Assembly: GCA_963932465.1 (NCBI GenBank)
Contig: OZ010792.1
Span: 110,850,935 to 110,914,934, forward strand
From: Maratus speciosus
Lineage: Eukaryota > Arthropoda > Arachnida > Araneae > Salticidae
DNA: 64,000 nt
Reading direction: 5' to 3'
Positions 10,604 through 22,917 of the stretch are shown here, in pieces. The translations under genes were made by a program, and so were the position numbers. Within the stretch, counting starts at the first letter, position 1; each line of letters begins with the position of its first letter. A model generated the notes under the pieces. It was not told the origin of the DNA and ran no database searches. It saw nothing but the letters and a program-made list of their open reading frames with translations.

Positions 10604-12920
10604 ATACTAGCAGGAATGACCGAGCTAAGCTCGGTCAAAATTAGCTTTGTGTTTTTCTCAAATATTATTCCCACTGAATCATTCTGGCTGTTTTAGATGC
10701 AATTAGCTTGACCCTGAGCCATAGTGACCCAAAATGACCTACTAATCGTATTTTTTCGAACATGCGACCTAACACAATTCTCTTCTCGAGCCCGAAAACG
10801 ATTGAATACAAAATTTAGTTAAAATCGTTAGTCGTTTTCTAGATAAAATAAGATTGACCATGTTATAAAAAAATGACCCACTAAAAGTGACCAATTCCAA
10901 TGGTCTTTTTGTACTGTGAAACGGTATAATAAAATTTTTTGTCAAAATCGTTTGAGTCTTTTTGAGATACAGTTAGCTTGACCCCGACACATTATCATCA
11001 AAATGACCCACAAACAAGATTTTCTTGAGCATGCGACCCAGCCCAATGGTTTTACCTTCTCCAGAAACTGTGTAATACAAAGTTTTGCCAAAATCGTTTG
11101 AGCCCTTTTTTAGATACAGTTAGCTTGATCCCGATCCATTAGCACGCAAAATGACCCACTGATTGAATTTTCTTGAACATGTGAACCTACCCAATGGTCT
11201 TATTATGCCCGGAAACGGTATTATACAAAATTTTGTCTAAATGTTTTGTACCGCTTTTTAAATACAATTAGCTTGACCGTGACCCACTGTGACCCAAAAT
11301 GACCCACTAATCGAATATTCTGGAACATGCGACCTAGCCCAATGGTCTTCTCGAGCCTGAAAACGATAGAATACAAAGTTTAGTGAAAATCGTTTAAGCC
11401 GTTTTTTAGATACAATTAGCTTGAACCAGATACATTGTGACCCAAAATGACCCACTAATCGAATTTTCTTGAACATGTGACTTAGCCCAATGATCATCTA
11501 ATGCCCGGAAACTGTATATTATAAAATTTTGTGGAAATGTCTTGAGCCGTTTTATAGATTCAATTAGCTTGACCTTGACCCAATGTGGCCCAAAATGATC
11601 CACTAATCGAATTTTCTCTAACATGTGACTTAGTACAATGGTCATCTTATGCCCAGAAACGGTATATTACAAAAATTGTGAAAATGTCTTGAGCCGTGTT
11701 TTAGATATAATTAGCTTGACCCTGACCCATAATGACCCATAATGACCCACTAATCAAATTTTCTCGAATGCGTGACCCATCCCAATGGTCTTTTTGTGCC
11801 CGAAAACGATAGATTACAAAATTTCGTCAAAATCGTTAGAGCCGTTATCTAGATAAACTTAGCTTGGCCCACGTTGACCCAAAAATGACCCACTAATCGG
11901 ATTTTCTTGAACATGGGACCTAGCCCAATGGTCTTCTCGAGCCCGAAAACGATAGAATGCAAAATTTAGTCAAAATCGTTTAAGCCGTTTTTTAGATACA
12001 ATTAGCTTGACCCTGACCCATTGTGACCCAAAATGACCCACTAATCGAATTTTTTCGAACATGTGACTTAGCCCAATGGTCATCTCATGCCCAGAAACGG
12101 TATATTACAAAATTGTGTGAAAATGTCTTGAGCCATTTTTTAGATATAATTAGCTTGACCCTGACCCATACTGACCCATAATCACCCTAATCGAATTTTC
12201 TCGAACACGTGACCATCCCAATAGTCTTTTCGTGCCCGAAAACGATAGATTACAAAATTTCGTCAAAATCGTTAGAGCCGTTATCTAGATGAACTTAGCT
12301 TGACCGTGACCCATAATGACCCACTAATCGAATTTTCTCGAACACGTGACCCATCCCAATGGTCTTTCCGCGCCCAAAAACGAAAGATTACAAAATTTTG
12401 TCAAAATCGTTAGAGCCGCTATCTAGATGAACTTAGCTTGACCCACGGTGACCCAAAAATGACCCACTAATCGAATTTTCTCGAACATGTGACTTAGCCC
12501 AATGGTCTTCCCGTAATTCAAAACTGTAGAATATAGAGTTTAGTGAAAATCGTTAGTGTCGTTTTTCAGATATAAATAGCTTGACCCACAGTGACCCAAA
12601 AATGTCCCACAAATCTAAATTTCTCGAACACGTGACCTAGCCCAATAGTCTTCTCGCACCCGAAAATGGTTGGATACAAAATTTAGTCAAAATCGATTGA
12701 GCTGTTCTTTAGATATAATTAGCTCGACGCTGACCCATTATGACCCAAAATGACCCACTAATAGAATTTTTTCGAACACGTGACCCATCCCAATGGTTTT
12801 ATCATGCCCGAAAATGGTAAAATACAAAATTTCGTCAAAATCGTTAGAGCCGTTTTTAAGATAAAATTTACATACACACACACACACACATACACACAAT
12901 TTTTGCTCGCATTATAGTAT
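10604..12920. repeat. ~145-bp tandem array, about 15 units, hairpin-headed
   Basis: The unit contains TTAGCTTGACCCTGACCCA, AAAATGACCCACTAATCGAA, CGAACATGTGACTTAGCCCA, and CAAAATCGTTAGAGCCGTT. Starts fall about every 139-152 bp from roughly 10702 to 12716. The head holds a palindrome, GACCGAGCTAAGCTCGGTC, and the tail holds an (AC)n tract followed by GCTCGCATTATAGTAT. Head ATACTA..AATG..CGAGC and the complement of the tail, ATACTATAATGCGAGC, are related, so the array appears bounded by subterminal inverted repeats. No coding frame persists across units. The closest known architecture is that of Helentron-associated non-autonomous elements, by inference only. Confidence 0.8.
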
Positions 12921-14079
12921 AAGATATGTATTGAATGTGATTTGTAATTAAAACAACTTTAATATTTATTCATGCAATATTTGTGAAAATATTAGGTTAA
13001 ATTAGTGATGTTGGTTTATTACGTAAATAATATCTGTCAATTTTTATCATTTTTTTCGAATAGAAAGCTTTGCATATATAAATGTGTAAAAGTTGACAAC
13101 TATGAGCAAAGATGAGAAATGTAAAAGAAGAGTCACTAAAATCTATATAAACATCACAATAAAAAAAAATATTTCATTTCAGCTAAAGTGATAAAATGAG
13201 TTTTCATCCTTCTTAACAATTTACAATGTTTTTCCGTATGTAGTAAATGATCATCAACTAGATAAGAAAAAATATTACAATATAATTTAAATTAAAATGT
13301 TAAAAGAAAATTAAATTTGCGGATTCTATAAAATGAATGGTTAATGCTTAAATAGGAATTATTTTCAAAATAATTCACACAGTTGTAGCTCAAATTTTTA
13401 TTTCATTAAATGGAGTTAATAAAATTTACAAATTTCAACTTAACCACCACAGTTAAGTCTAAGATTGTACTAAAAAAACATTTCTTCAGAATTAACATAT
13501 GGAAACGATTAATCAAAATATCAATCACTCCATTTTAAACAACATAGTAAATAGTAGAAAATGTGATAAATTTAAACAATAAAAATTTATAAACAGCGTC
13601 AGATCTAATAAATATTATTCTAGTTAATGTTAAACGAAAATATCAGTTATCTATAAGTATAATAATTAATGCAGCTACTCCGTGTTTATTATTAAAACTA
13701 TCAGGTATGTCAATTGATGACAAAATTAATTTAAAATCTCATTCAAAATTTCTAGAACTAATACATATGAAGTAAAATTAAATAATAGTCACAAAAAAGT
13801 TAAATATAATAAGTAATCATTCTACAGCTATGTGAAAATTAAAGATTTGTAAACTAATCATAAACTTAAGATTATTAATTTAACTTAAAATAAACAACTG
13901 ATCAAAAAATAATCTCCGATTATTAACAGAATTAGTTGAACTAGTTACTAATGTGCATAAATAATGAAGTATAAAATAATACTAATAATTTCAGTAAATC
14001 ATACATTATATAGAAAAATAAATAAATAATATTGCTTAGTTAAGATTTTTAGCAAATTGGAATTTTTTTCATACATATT
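12921..14079. other. Very A+T-rich filler of the 4.6-kb element
   Basis: No frame, repeat unit or RNA gene is seen. It is dense in short A/T words. Confidence 0.5.
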
Positions 14080-14341
14080 GTTATGGTTCGGGAAAATATT
14101 GTTAGATATTTAAAAGAACGATGAAAACATACCTTGCTATGTTTGTTTTCTAATATTCGAACAGTAAATCCTGATTATTGAAGAAAAATACTCCATTAAT
14201 CCGGTTCTGATGTCAAAGGTGTGTGTCGCCGGTTCCAATGGTAAAATTGATTCTGAATTTTCTGTTAAAAATTCTTTATATAGCTTAATCTTTTTCAATT
14301 AGATGGACGTGCTTTATTGAACGTCTTGCTATTTTCAACAG
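14080..14341. other. Weak solo-LTR-like segment
   Basis: It begins TGTTATGGTTCGGG and ends TTGCTATTTTCAACA, so it has the TG..CA form of an LTR. There is no matching target duplication, no partner copy in the window and no clear primer-binding site. The call is weak. Confidence 0.2.
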
Positions 14342-14663
14342 TACACACAACAAAGACACAACAAATATTTCAAGTTAAAAGCGTTAGCGTGGGTTGGATG
14401 ATAACCAATGATAACTGGTCATTCTAAATGACCTTGTAGACCTCAGAGTGGGCGACCTCCCGTTCAAAGCATTTCTGCTGCAATCCAACAGATTATTCTG
14501 TTGCAGGGAAGACTAATGGCAAAGAAAAAATAATTTTTTGTTGTTTGACATGAAAATAAGCGATATGAGGATGAAGTGACATAAGAATTCTGTTACCATA
14601 ATTTTTACTGTCGGAATTCGAAGATTTTTATCTGTTCTTTTAAGATTTTTTTTTTTACAGTGT

Positions 14664-14905
14664 AGATTTCACTAGCACTCACATTTTCCGCTGTTAAAAA
14701 TTGCACGACCGCGCGTTGACACCGCTTGGAGGCATCCATGATGCGAACGATGCCTTTTAACGTGCTCCCACACACGCATCTTGCGGGATCTGACAATATC
14801 GCATGCATTCCCAGCACTCTGCGCCCTCTGTAGGAGCATCGCAGTCATCTTTCTCTTCAAATGGCGGAGTTGTTACAGCAATGCCACTTTCATTTGGGCG
14901 ACCCT
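14664..14905 (-). pseudogene. Mariner 5' end with transposase start, split copy
   Basis: On the minus strand this carries the mariner terminus TAAGGGTCGCCCAAATGAAA (inner to a TA at 14906-14907), the same leader as 9570-9745, and a start at 14739 reading MDASKRCQRAVVQFLTAENV then SASEIY. At that codon the sequence changes to the CACTGTAAAA terminus of the 4.6-kb element. The rest of the arm continues at 10035 and downward on the minus strand. The two mariner termini, at 9570 and 14905, face outward with a TA at each outer edge, so the whole is a palindromic mariner derivative. Confidence 0.8.
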
Positions 14906-14911
14906 TATACT

Positions 14912-15125
14912 TTAATATCCCCTTGAGGGGCGGTGTGATGTATTATATCCCACCTAATTTAAACAAGATTAGCACCGGAAAATTTTTAACTAAATTTTAT
15001 ATTTTTAACTTTGGAGGCAAAATGTTGGAAAATTGCTTTTCCTTTTTTTAAAATGAAAATTTTCGATTATTCCGGTGAGAATTCAATATTACAGATATAT
15101 TATAGCCTGCCCCTCAAAGGGTTAA
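14912..15125. mobile_element. Family D TTAA element, CCCCTTGAGGGGCGG type
   Basis: It runs from TTAATATCCCCTTGAGGGGC to GCCTGCCCCTCAAAGGGTTAA, about 210 bp. Shared internal words with 53391-53601 are ATCCCACCTA, AAGATT-GCACC, AACTTTGG-GG and TTGCTTTTCCTT. It lies only a few bases outside the mariner palindrome. Confidence 0.7.
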
Positions 15126-15469
15126 ACTAAGATAGCAAAATTAAATTTGAATTATGTATTTGCAACTGAAAATATACATAATTTTTAAGTGGAAATAAGT
15201 ACCTGTTGTATAGTCTCAATATTTTTTGTCTTTTAATAAAGTAGACATTTATACCTAGTGTTGCCAGGTGTCCCAATTTAGATGAGACGTCTCGATTTTA
15301 AGAGGGTTCCAGGACCCGCCCCGCAGAACCACTGAGCGTGAATGACAAAACTCCCGATTTTTCCTCATGTTCAAAATCTTCCAAATTTCTTTTAGTTCCG
15401 TGTTATTCGTTAGTCTACATCGAGTGAAACTGAATGCAGTAAAATCTCTAAAAACAAAACCTGATTAAA

Positions 15470-15507
<38 letters not shown>

Positions 15508-17388
15508 GATTCATGAGAGAGAAATACTTTATATCTACCTGCTATGACGGAAACCTGTTTAGGAATATTTTTCCAGTTCCTAAGGACAATTTTTGTAATT
15601 TGTATCTAATCTATACTGTAAAGACCATTTCCAAATTATTATAAGAAATGTATTATTATTATGTTTTTTTAATCTCATCTAAATCAACAAAAGATTTCTT
15701 TCTTTCCCTTTTTTTTTAGCTCACAGGCTATCAAAGCCTGAGGGCTAATGCGCCTGCAGGTTCTGTATGTACATTGTACAGTAGTGGAAAAAAAAGTAAA
15801 CACTCTCTACTAACTCTGCAACTAATAATCGTAGAAGAAAGTTACTAGTACCAAACGATTGGAAATTAAGTCTACATTTAAATGATGCATATAAAATTTG
15901 CTTAGGGGCTCATCTACAAATTAAAACCAGCCCAAACTTTGTTTTTTTCAATGGCAACACTCAATTTTGACAAGATATTTTGAATCTTCAGTTCAAACTA
16001 CGCCTAGAAACGAAATTTCATGTCATTTGGATAATCAGTTTTTGAATTATAAACATTCAAATTTTAGAGCTTCTAATGTTAATTTACATTTTCATATTTT
16101 TATTAATATCTCCGGAAATTATAACACTAATGTGAAAATTTTTTGTGTGGTTATAATACTAAAAAGCCCAAACATAAATACATCGAACTTTTAATTAAAA
16201 AAATTTTATAATATGAATTATGGAATTAATATTCGAAAAAAAATATGAATTGCAACCTACAATTTTTTTGATGGATTTATATTTATTATGCGTTCTGCTT
16301 TACACAAATCCAATTTTTCTTCCAAGTAGTTTTCAAGTTATGCTTAAAAATCTTCAAAATGCTGGTTTAAGGGGCCGCCTGTGATGTGCAGAAAAGCATA
16401 ATTTGAAAAAAAAATATATTTTTTTTTACTCATGTTATTGAAGCATTTGTGCTGGGATTAAGGTGCCTCGCTTAAGATGGACTTATAGCGTAAGTCTGTC
16501 TTATGATGTAAACAAACCGTAAAACTTATTTCAGTACCTAGCGATCTTACGTTAACCTGAATTCTGTCTACGTTCATATGCAATCAAATTATCAAAAGAG
16601 ATCCTGATATTGCTAATAGTCTCATTGAATCAATGACATTGAGATTACAAGAAATCCTTGATAAAAATGGTTTCTATACATCATATTAACAGATCCTCTC
16701 TTTTAAATTTAAGCAAAACATGTGGCTTACTGAGGGAGCGGGGGGGATTTTTTGCCCTCTCATTTTTTGTGAACGAATCTACCCATAATTTTCTGCTACT
16801 CTTTTTTAAAGTTCTAACATATTAAATAATTTTTCGCATTTGCTTTAATCATATTTTTTTATTTAGATAAATGTCAGTGTTTTAAAATTTTGGTAGCAAC
16901 TTCCTGCAACTGTTGTTTTTTAAGTTTCATTATGCGTACCAGTTTGTCCTGGTATACATGTTTGCGTTTGGTTGATGTTTAATTTTAATGAAAGAAACTG
17001 TGATTATCACATTAACATGAAATTTCAGAGAGCAAAGCTTTAATTCGCAATGTAAACACGAAATTATTCATTTCAGTACTTTCCACGAAATGAAAAAACA
17101 CGTGAAATAATGTTTTTTTCTTTTTAAATAGATGCCGATGTATTTACGGCAATTGATTAATCTATTTCTAGCTTTTAATATCTACAAAACTTCGGTCAAA
17201 ACGATTTTTACATTATTTAAACCACAATTATATCCATAATGTTAGTCACTGAGATATTTATACTTATTAATTTAACCTTTAAACGATGTGACAGAAATTG
17301 TCACATAATTACTGTGAAGCGGTCTGTCAGACCGCTCCATCGAAAGAGGAATAAAATACGCGATTAACTTATATTTAATAGTATGGTG
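15126..17388. other. Interval with element fragments only
   Basis: Poly-T of about 30 lies at 15474-15504. At 15719-15770 a ~50-bp fragment (AGCTCACAGGCTATCAAAGC) equals the head of the elements at 41630 and 42862. At about 15776 a Tc1-like terminus reads TACAGTAGTGGAAAAAAAAG then TAAACACTC, with no partner end found. The remainder shows no gene. Confidence 0.5.
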
Positions 17389-17562
17389 TTTTTACCCGAC
17401 TGCCAAGAAGGGTTATGTGTTTGACGCGTATCTGGGTATGTAATGGATTTTAATGAATGAGGTCTCTATCGATTCGTCTTAACCGTCCGATGGTTATAGG
17501 CTAGGTTTTGTTTTCATAAACTCAAAATTGCGGCCGTAAAATACAAAATGGCAGTAGAGACG
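17389..17562. repeat. Dispersed repeat, second copy, left part
   Basis: It matches 132-313, including CTGCCAAGAAGGGTTATG and CGTCCGATGGTTATAGGCTA. It ends at AGACG (17558-17562), where a transposon interrupts it. Confidence 0.8.
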
Positions 17563-19095
17563 TATGATGTAATCATATATTAGGCCTAATTTATTAATTT
17601 AAATGTATTAGAAGGTAATTAATTCCTCTCTCTTTTAATGTTTATCCCTTCAGTCTTTTTATTTTAAACGAAAATTCAATATTTTTTACTCTATTTTATC
17701 CCAGTTAAAAAGGCCATTCTTTCAGGCAGATGTGTTAATTTAACTCATTTCGGAAAATCAAGTTGAGAGATTTATGGGTTTTGCAATCATAAAGGAAAAT
17801 TACTTTCTATATTACCTTCAGTTTCACTTATAATGCCTGTGTAACGTACTGCGGTTATCATAACAACAAAAGCAATAAATAAAGTTATTATGACATATCT
17901 GCGATGATTTCAACTGCTTTAATTTAGGGCTGCGCTGTCACTGCCCAATATGTTGGTTAAAGATGACGGCGCCAATTCTGATTGACCCTTGGAAGTTTTT
18001 GTTTTAAATTTTAGAATGCATTTCTTCGTAACGTAAATTTTAGTTGGCGCACCATGACTCGATTTGGAAAATGTTTTTTGGCTTTGTAAGCGTCACTATT
18101 CCTCTAGCCTTGCATCTAAGAAGTTATACGTAGAAATGCTGGCGGGGAGGGGGGGGCACCTCATCTTACTCATCAAATAAAAAAGTCTTTCCATGGAGTC
18201 GAGTATTGAGTATTTGATTTTCAGCATTTTCTCATTTCAGGATTGGAACCTTTGCGGTACTTAACGCAAATATGCGACTATATCATAGACCAGGGTAGAC
18301 GAACCTATGCCACGCGTGCCACTTTCGGCACACCAAAGAATAATTCTGGCCCCGCGCGGCGTTGATTATGTCTCTAAATGAGGATACAGCGATTTTACAC
18401 AAAATACACGAACTTCGATGATCCGATTAGATTCTAAATTCGATTAACTGCAAATTGAAGAATTTTAATCTTATATGAAAATTTATCAAGCAAAGAAAAT
18501 ACTTGAAAACTATCAAAAAGGAAAGATTATTACCGAGGTTAAATTATGGTAACTTGGGAAGTTAATTTCAGAACTATTTAAATAAACTGCCTTTTTTTTT
18601 CAATTTTAATAATATTTTCTACTATTTATATTTATTATTTTCGCAAATTTTCGCATTTTCGCAAGTTTAGAATATAAAAAATCAAATAAACAGTGGTTGC
18701 CATATAAATTCATTTAGTTTGCATTCTGTTGAAATTAACTGAATATGAACATGATATTAATTAATTTTCATCCACGATACAACAATTAATTACATTATGT
18801 CTTTAATTAATTTCTAAAGTATGTTTCTATAATTATTGCAGAGTAATACTTACATATATGTTACTCATTTTAGAAAATATCCTATTAAGTAATTTTCAAG
18901 TAGTTTTGATTCATTATAGTTCAATCCACAAAATTTGTTTTTTAGTTGGCACGTCAAGGTCAAGTAAAATATTTTTTGGAAAAAAAATTGGCACGCGACT
19001 ATAAAAAGGTTCGCCAATCCTGTCATAGACATTTACGATTTTCATGGCTTGGTAAAGAAACTCTCCATTTCAAATCGATAATTTACTACACCATA
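17563..19095. mobile_element. TIR element with 5-bp duplication AGACG
   Basis: The left end reads TATGATGTAATCA and the inverted right end TATGGTGTAGTAA, matching at about 10 of 13. AGACG occurs at 17558-17562 and 19096-19100. The copy of the host repeat at 132-650 shows the uninterrupted site. Removing the nested hAT leaves about 800 bp with no transposase frame. I cannot name the superfamily. Confidence 0.7.
18291..19022. mobile_element. Non-autonomous hAT element, perfect 8-bp TSD
   Basis: The left end is CAGGGTAGACGAACCT and the right end AGGTTCGCCAATCCTG. TCATAGAC occurs immediately outside on both sides (18283-18290 and 19023-19030). Subterminal regions mention GCCACGCGTGCCACTTTCGG and TTGGCACGTCAAGG, a common hAT theme. 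At 732 bp without a long frame it needs a transposase in trans. It lies inside the 17563-19095 element and is therefore younger. Confidence 0.9.
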
Positions 19096-19465
19096 AGACG
19101 AAAAAAATTTTTAATCACCCTGTTGAGTGGCATATCATAGGATAGGTCTTTCAAAATGAAGACGATCTTTCCTAGACTATTTTACAGTCAGAAGCTCCGT
19201 TTAAATGTTACACAACCTGAAAGTTGTATAGGTAGGATCTCTAGCTTTACTGTAACTCTAACCTTCATAGACATCTATAGGCCTCATCAACACAGTATTT
19301 ATAGATAGGAATTAACAATAAAACACAACTTAAAAATGATCAATACAAGTAAATAAAAAAAACAGGTAAGCAATATAAAAAATAGTTTCACATTGATGAG
19401 AAATAATTAGTTAGTTCGCTTTTTACGCAGTCGGATTTTCTGATTTTTCAAATTTAATTTCTACT
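19096..19465. repeat. Dispersed repeat, second copy, right part
   Basis: It matches 314-650: CACCCTGTTGAGTGGCATAT, GACTATTTTACAGTCAGA, GGATCTCTAGCTTTACTG, CGCAGTCGGATTTTCTGA. Confidence 0.8.
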
Positions 19466-20151
19466 TCTTGTACTAAACTTTTTGTGGGACTATTAAATAA
19501 TTAAAATTCACCTATTTAAAAGACTCTGGTGATAGTACTAAAGTTCCAAACGAAACAAAATTTCGGTAGTATTGTTTCGGTAGTATTTGTAGTTAAACTG
19601 AAAGTTACAAGTTAAACTATAAAAACTGAAAAAAGCAGCTGTCTGTAGAACCGGTAACATCAGTACTCTAATTAAATCTAGTTAAAATTTCCCCTGTATT
19701 ACTCTGAATATCTGTTAGATAAAATATTCCCACGAAAGTATTTTAGTGTTTGTTAAAACAGCTAATTTAGATTTTTACTAACTTTTGTACATCAATCAAA
19801 AATTGTAATCTTTACAAATAAGTACAAATGTAAAGTTTTTAACCCATTAATAAAAAGCTTTAAATAATAAACCTTTTCTTCCATAGCTTGAAATTTAGAT
19901 CTATTCGAGTACACAGGCTAATTTAAAAGCGTTTTGAAAGTTATTTTTATGACTTTCATATAGGCAAATTTTCTTCACAATCGGAAGTTGTGAGCGAAAA
20001 AATCTAAAATATGAAGAAAAGGGAACTTTGAATGGCAAGTTTTTTTGCCAACCGTCATTAATGAGTTAATTATAAAAATTCAAGTGAAATAGCAGAATAA
20101 ATTTAATCATAGAATTATTAACCCTATTTCAAATGAGAATAACAAATGTAA

Positions 20152-20186
<35 letters not shown>

Positions 20187-20569
20187 TAGATTTAATTTTA
20201 GTTCTTCAATTAATTCTAAATATAAAGCATGTGAACATATCTGAAAAGATCTAACAAGAATAAATCCCTCTCACCCACTCTTCAAAAAATTTTTTTTTTC
20301 AAAATATGGCATTATTAATCGCCTTGGGATTTATTTTCAGGCAAAAAAGCAATTAGTCGGGATTTTTTGTACATTCATTTCTTCTACTGCTTTATACTAT
20401 TTTTTGTTCTAAATTTTGCATTGGCCAATTTTCTTTACATTTCTGCCATTAAATAAATAAAAAAAAAAACTGTGAGTTAAATAAATTCAGAATCTGAGAA
20501 AAGCATTATAAAAACGTAAAATTCCAGTCACATTCATATATTCGAAAACCATTATAATTACTGATAACT
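19466..20569. other. A+T-rich interval, poly-T tract
   Basis: A poly-T run of about 31 lies at 20153-20183. No gene or bounded element was recognised. Confidence 0.5.
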
Positions 20570-20781
20570 TAACTAAAAATTAAGATTAACTAAAAAAATG
20601 GTGATTCCCCCCCCCCCCCCATTCTGACCAGAAAATCAGAGTTCTAACTTTTTACGACTGCTCTTTCATCTTCACCTAAAAAATCATTTATAATGGCTGT
20701 TTCATAATAATGGAAGCCATCAGTTCATCAGAAGAAAATAACTCGGTTAAAGCGGAAACTCGAATAATCGGGATTCTACTG
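20570..20781 (-). mobile_element. Pogo/Tigger-like terminal fragment
   Basis: Read on the minus strand it starts at a TA with CAGTAGAATCCCGATTATTC, then GAGTTTCCGCTTTAACCGAG. This is the pogo/Tigger style of terminus. The next ~180 bp (ATTATTATGAAACAGCC, CAGTCGTAAAAAGTTAGAAC) match 36470-36640. A poly-C run marks the inner limit at about 20607. No opposite end was found. Confidence 0.65.
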
Positions 20782-21502
20782 TATATTTCATTTTAAAAAT
20801 GATCTTTAGAATATTTTTGTTGCTCTTCAGAGGGGGGGGGGGGGGGGTTGGGGGGTCATGACCTGTTGATGTGGGAAGGGTAAATACCCAGCGGGTAGGT
20901 ATTTATTTTTGGGGTATTTACCCTTCCTGAAAGCTCGAACACGATGTCTTTATCGATCCAGTTCTTACGGGAACTCACAAAATTAAATTTGATGAATTAG
21001 CGAAGAGGGAAAATCGGAAAGGTACCTGTTGAATAAATTTTGTTCAGTGGCCTTGCAAATGTTTTCTGTTTACTATGTTCTGATATTTTAAGATGCCAAT
21101 CAATGAAGCTTTTTTTATTTTATTTTATTATTTTTTTTTTTTTTACAAATGTGATTGATATAGTGAGGATCAACGAACGAAGTGACCATTTACGTCCAAT
21201 GTTTTGTCGAATTCAAGATGAAAAAGGTAAAAAAATAATGAATCCTTGAAATTGTCAGGAAAAACTAAAGTTATTTGCATTGGTCTTAAACTTTTAACGC
21301 ATAAGCTATTTTAAAGTTTGTTTTTCATCGAGATTTTTTTTTTAAATATTTTTTTAAGATAAATCAATTAGCTCTTCTAATGTTTTGTCTCATAATACTA
21401 AAAAAAGACACTTCTTAAATACACAATACAATCGAAAATAATGCAACGCATTTCAAAAATCTTTCTTCATCAGTCACAAAAAGGACTTCCTAAGAACGAG
21501 TA
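20782..21502. other. GGGTATTTACCC motif cluster and simple runs
   Basis: A G-run lies near 20831-20847. At 20878-20932 the words GGGTAAATACCC and GGGGTATTTACCC face each other. The same words recur at 25193-25257. A T-rich run lies near 21110-21145. No gene was seen. Confidence 0.45.
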
Positions 21503-22265
21503 GGGGAGACCGGGGGAATGGCGCTACTCGGGGTTATACCGCCACCTCGCCTAGTTTAAAAACTAACGGCAGTTTGATATAGTGAATGCGCCTGCACTAT
21601 AGCAGCCAACAATAGAAGCAATGCCTAAAGTGAGAGTGATTTTTTTGTACGTCGTTCATTTGTTCTAGTGAAAAATTTAAGTTTTCATCTAATTGTTTCT
21701 TATGTTGGAGCTTCAAATGAGTAGAGGTAAACACCTTTTATTGTCCGTAATCTACATGCATTCGCCGACATTTTGATGCAATTTGTTGAACAAGTTCGAT
21801 TCTTCTTTTGGTTTTGCTGGGAGATTTCCTCTATATTATCCTCTCGGGGTAATTCTGCCACCATACCAAAGGGTGACTTTTGCAATTTGAGTTAAATTGT
21901 AAGCTTAGCACATTAATAAATCTAGCTTAAGGACCATTGTAATTATTCATTATTCTACTAAATTACATAGCTTTCTAAATATTTTCAGTTTATTATGTGT
22001 TTCCTAGTATCCATTTTATGTATTTACTAGGTCATTAATGAATAGTGTCATTACCCCGGTATCCTGGGTAATCCCGCCACTGTACAGAGGTTGAAAGAAA
22101 TTTTTTTATGTGTGCTTACTTTACAGTTATGATTACGGCTAAGTTTATAGAGATACTAAAGATCATGATTCAGCTTTAGAATTTTTACTATTAAAAAATA
22201 AACATTTTTTGGGGGTGAAAAAAATTAAATTCCCTTAAGGTGTCGCCATTCCCCCCGGTCTCCCC
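21503..22265. mobile_element. TA-target TIR element E1
   Basis: Termini are GGGGAGACCGGGGGAATGGC and its near-exact inverse at the right, each flanked by TA (21501-21502 and 22266-22267). The interior repeats terminal-like words: TCGGGGTTATACCGCCAC, CGGGGTAATTCTGCCACC, and, inverted, ACCCCGGTATCCTGGGTAAT. No transposase frame is seen in 763 bp. Confidence 0.75.
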
Positions 22266-22470
22266 TACAAGGGCCGAAAAAGGTTTTCTTCATGTGGAAG
22301 TATGTAATACAAGTAGGATGTGGATCATATTAATTGTAGCACTTTTATGAGAAACAAAAAACAGAAAATGGTGGTGTTCATTCTGCAAAAAAGAGCGAAA
22401 AAACTAGACAATACCAGCACCCAGCTGTATGGAGAAATGAGTAGGAATGCTGGGATACATTAAGAGGCTT

Positions 22471-22871
22471 AGTCAAGTGAAAAGGCCCGTTCGCTAAAGC
22501 TAATCCTATGGAAGAAATTTATAACGATATCTCGGTTGCATTTCAATATTTTAAATTTTTTTTTTTTTTTTTTTTTTTTTTTGAATTGGATAACTGAGAT
22601 CGATCTGTACAAAGGCCGTTTTTAAATTTTTCGATTTTGTTTACAGATATTTTTAATGAGAACGCTTTCATTTTCGGAACCGGTTTCGAAAGTGAAAGCA
22701 TTCTCATTAAAAATATCTTCAATCAAAATCGAAAAAGTAAAAGAAAAGATCTCAGCTATCCAATGCAAAAAAAAAAAAAAAATCATTTAAAAATATTGAA
22801 ATGCAACCGAGATATCGTTATAAATTTCTCCCACAGGATAAGCATTAGCGAACGAGTCTTTTCACTTGACT
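22471..22871. mobile_element. Foldback element, family C copy 1
   Basis: This palindrome has outer ends AGTCAAGTGAAAAGGCCCGT and CTTTTCACTTGACT and centre CGGAACCGGTTTCG with CTTTCATTTT on one side and its complement on the other. Internal words GCTAATCCTATGG and TCGATTTTGTTTACAGATAT recur in copy 2 at 32806-33236. A 24-T run sits in the left arm and an A-run at the matching site on the right. Confidence 0.8.
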
Positions 22872-22917
22872 GAAGTAGCCTATAACATGCACAAAAAAAA
22901 CCAATAAAACGCATTAA

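Larger units (their letters stand above)
10036..14663. mobile_element. 4.6-kb TA-inserted element inside mariner
   Basis: The left end reads CACTGCTAAAAATATTTCTG. The right end, inverted, reads CACTGTAAAAAAAAAAATCT, and both continue into a shared AACAGA with A-rich spacing, so the imperfect inverted termini span about 40 bp. A TA dinucleotide flanks each side (10034-10035 and 14664-14665). Removing the element restores the mariner order GAAATCTATCGTC, which is direct evidence for the boundaries. No transposase frame exists inside; the interior is a tandem-repeat array plus A+T-rich filler. The terminus resembles the MITE at 7224. Confidence 0.7.

Noticed and set aside
10604..12920. Regular repeats that could suggest a CRISPR array
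   Set aside because: Units of ~145 bp are diverged tandem copies without unique spacers, in a eukaryotic A+T-rich setting with no cas-like genes.
14080..14341. Solo LTR
   Set aside because: TG..CA ends are present, but there is no target duplication or second copy; listed only as a weak feature.
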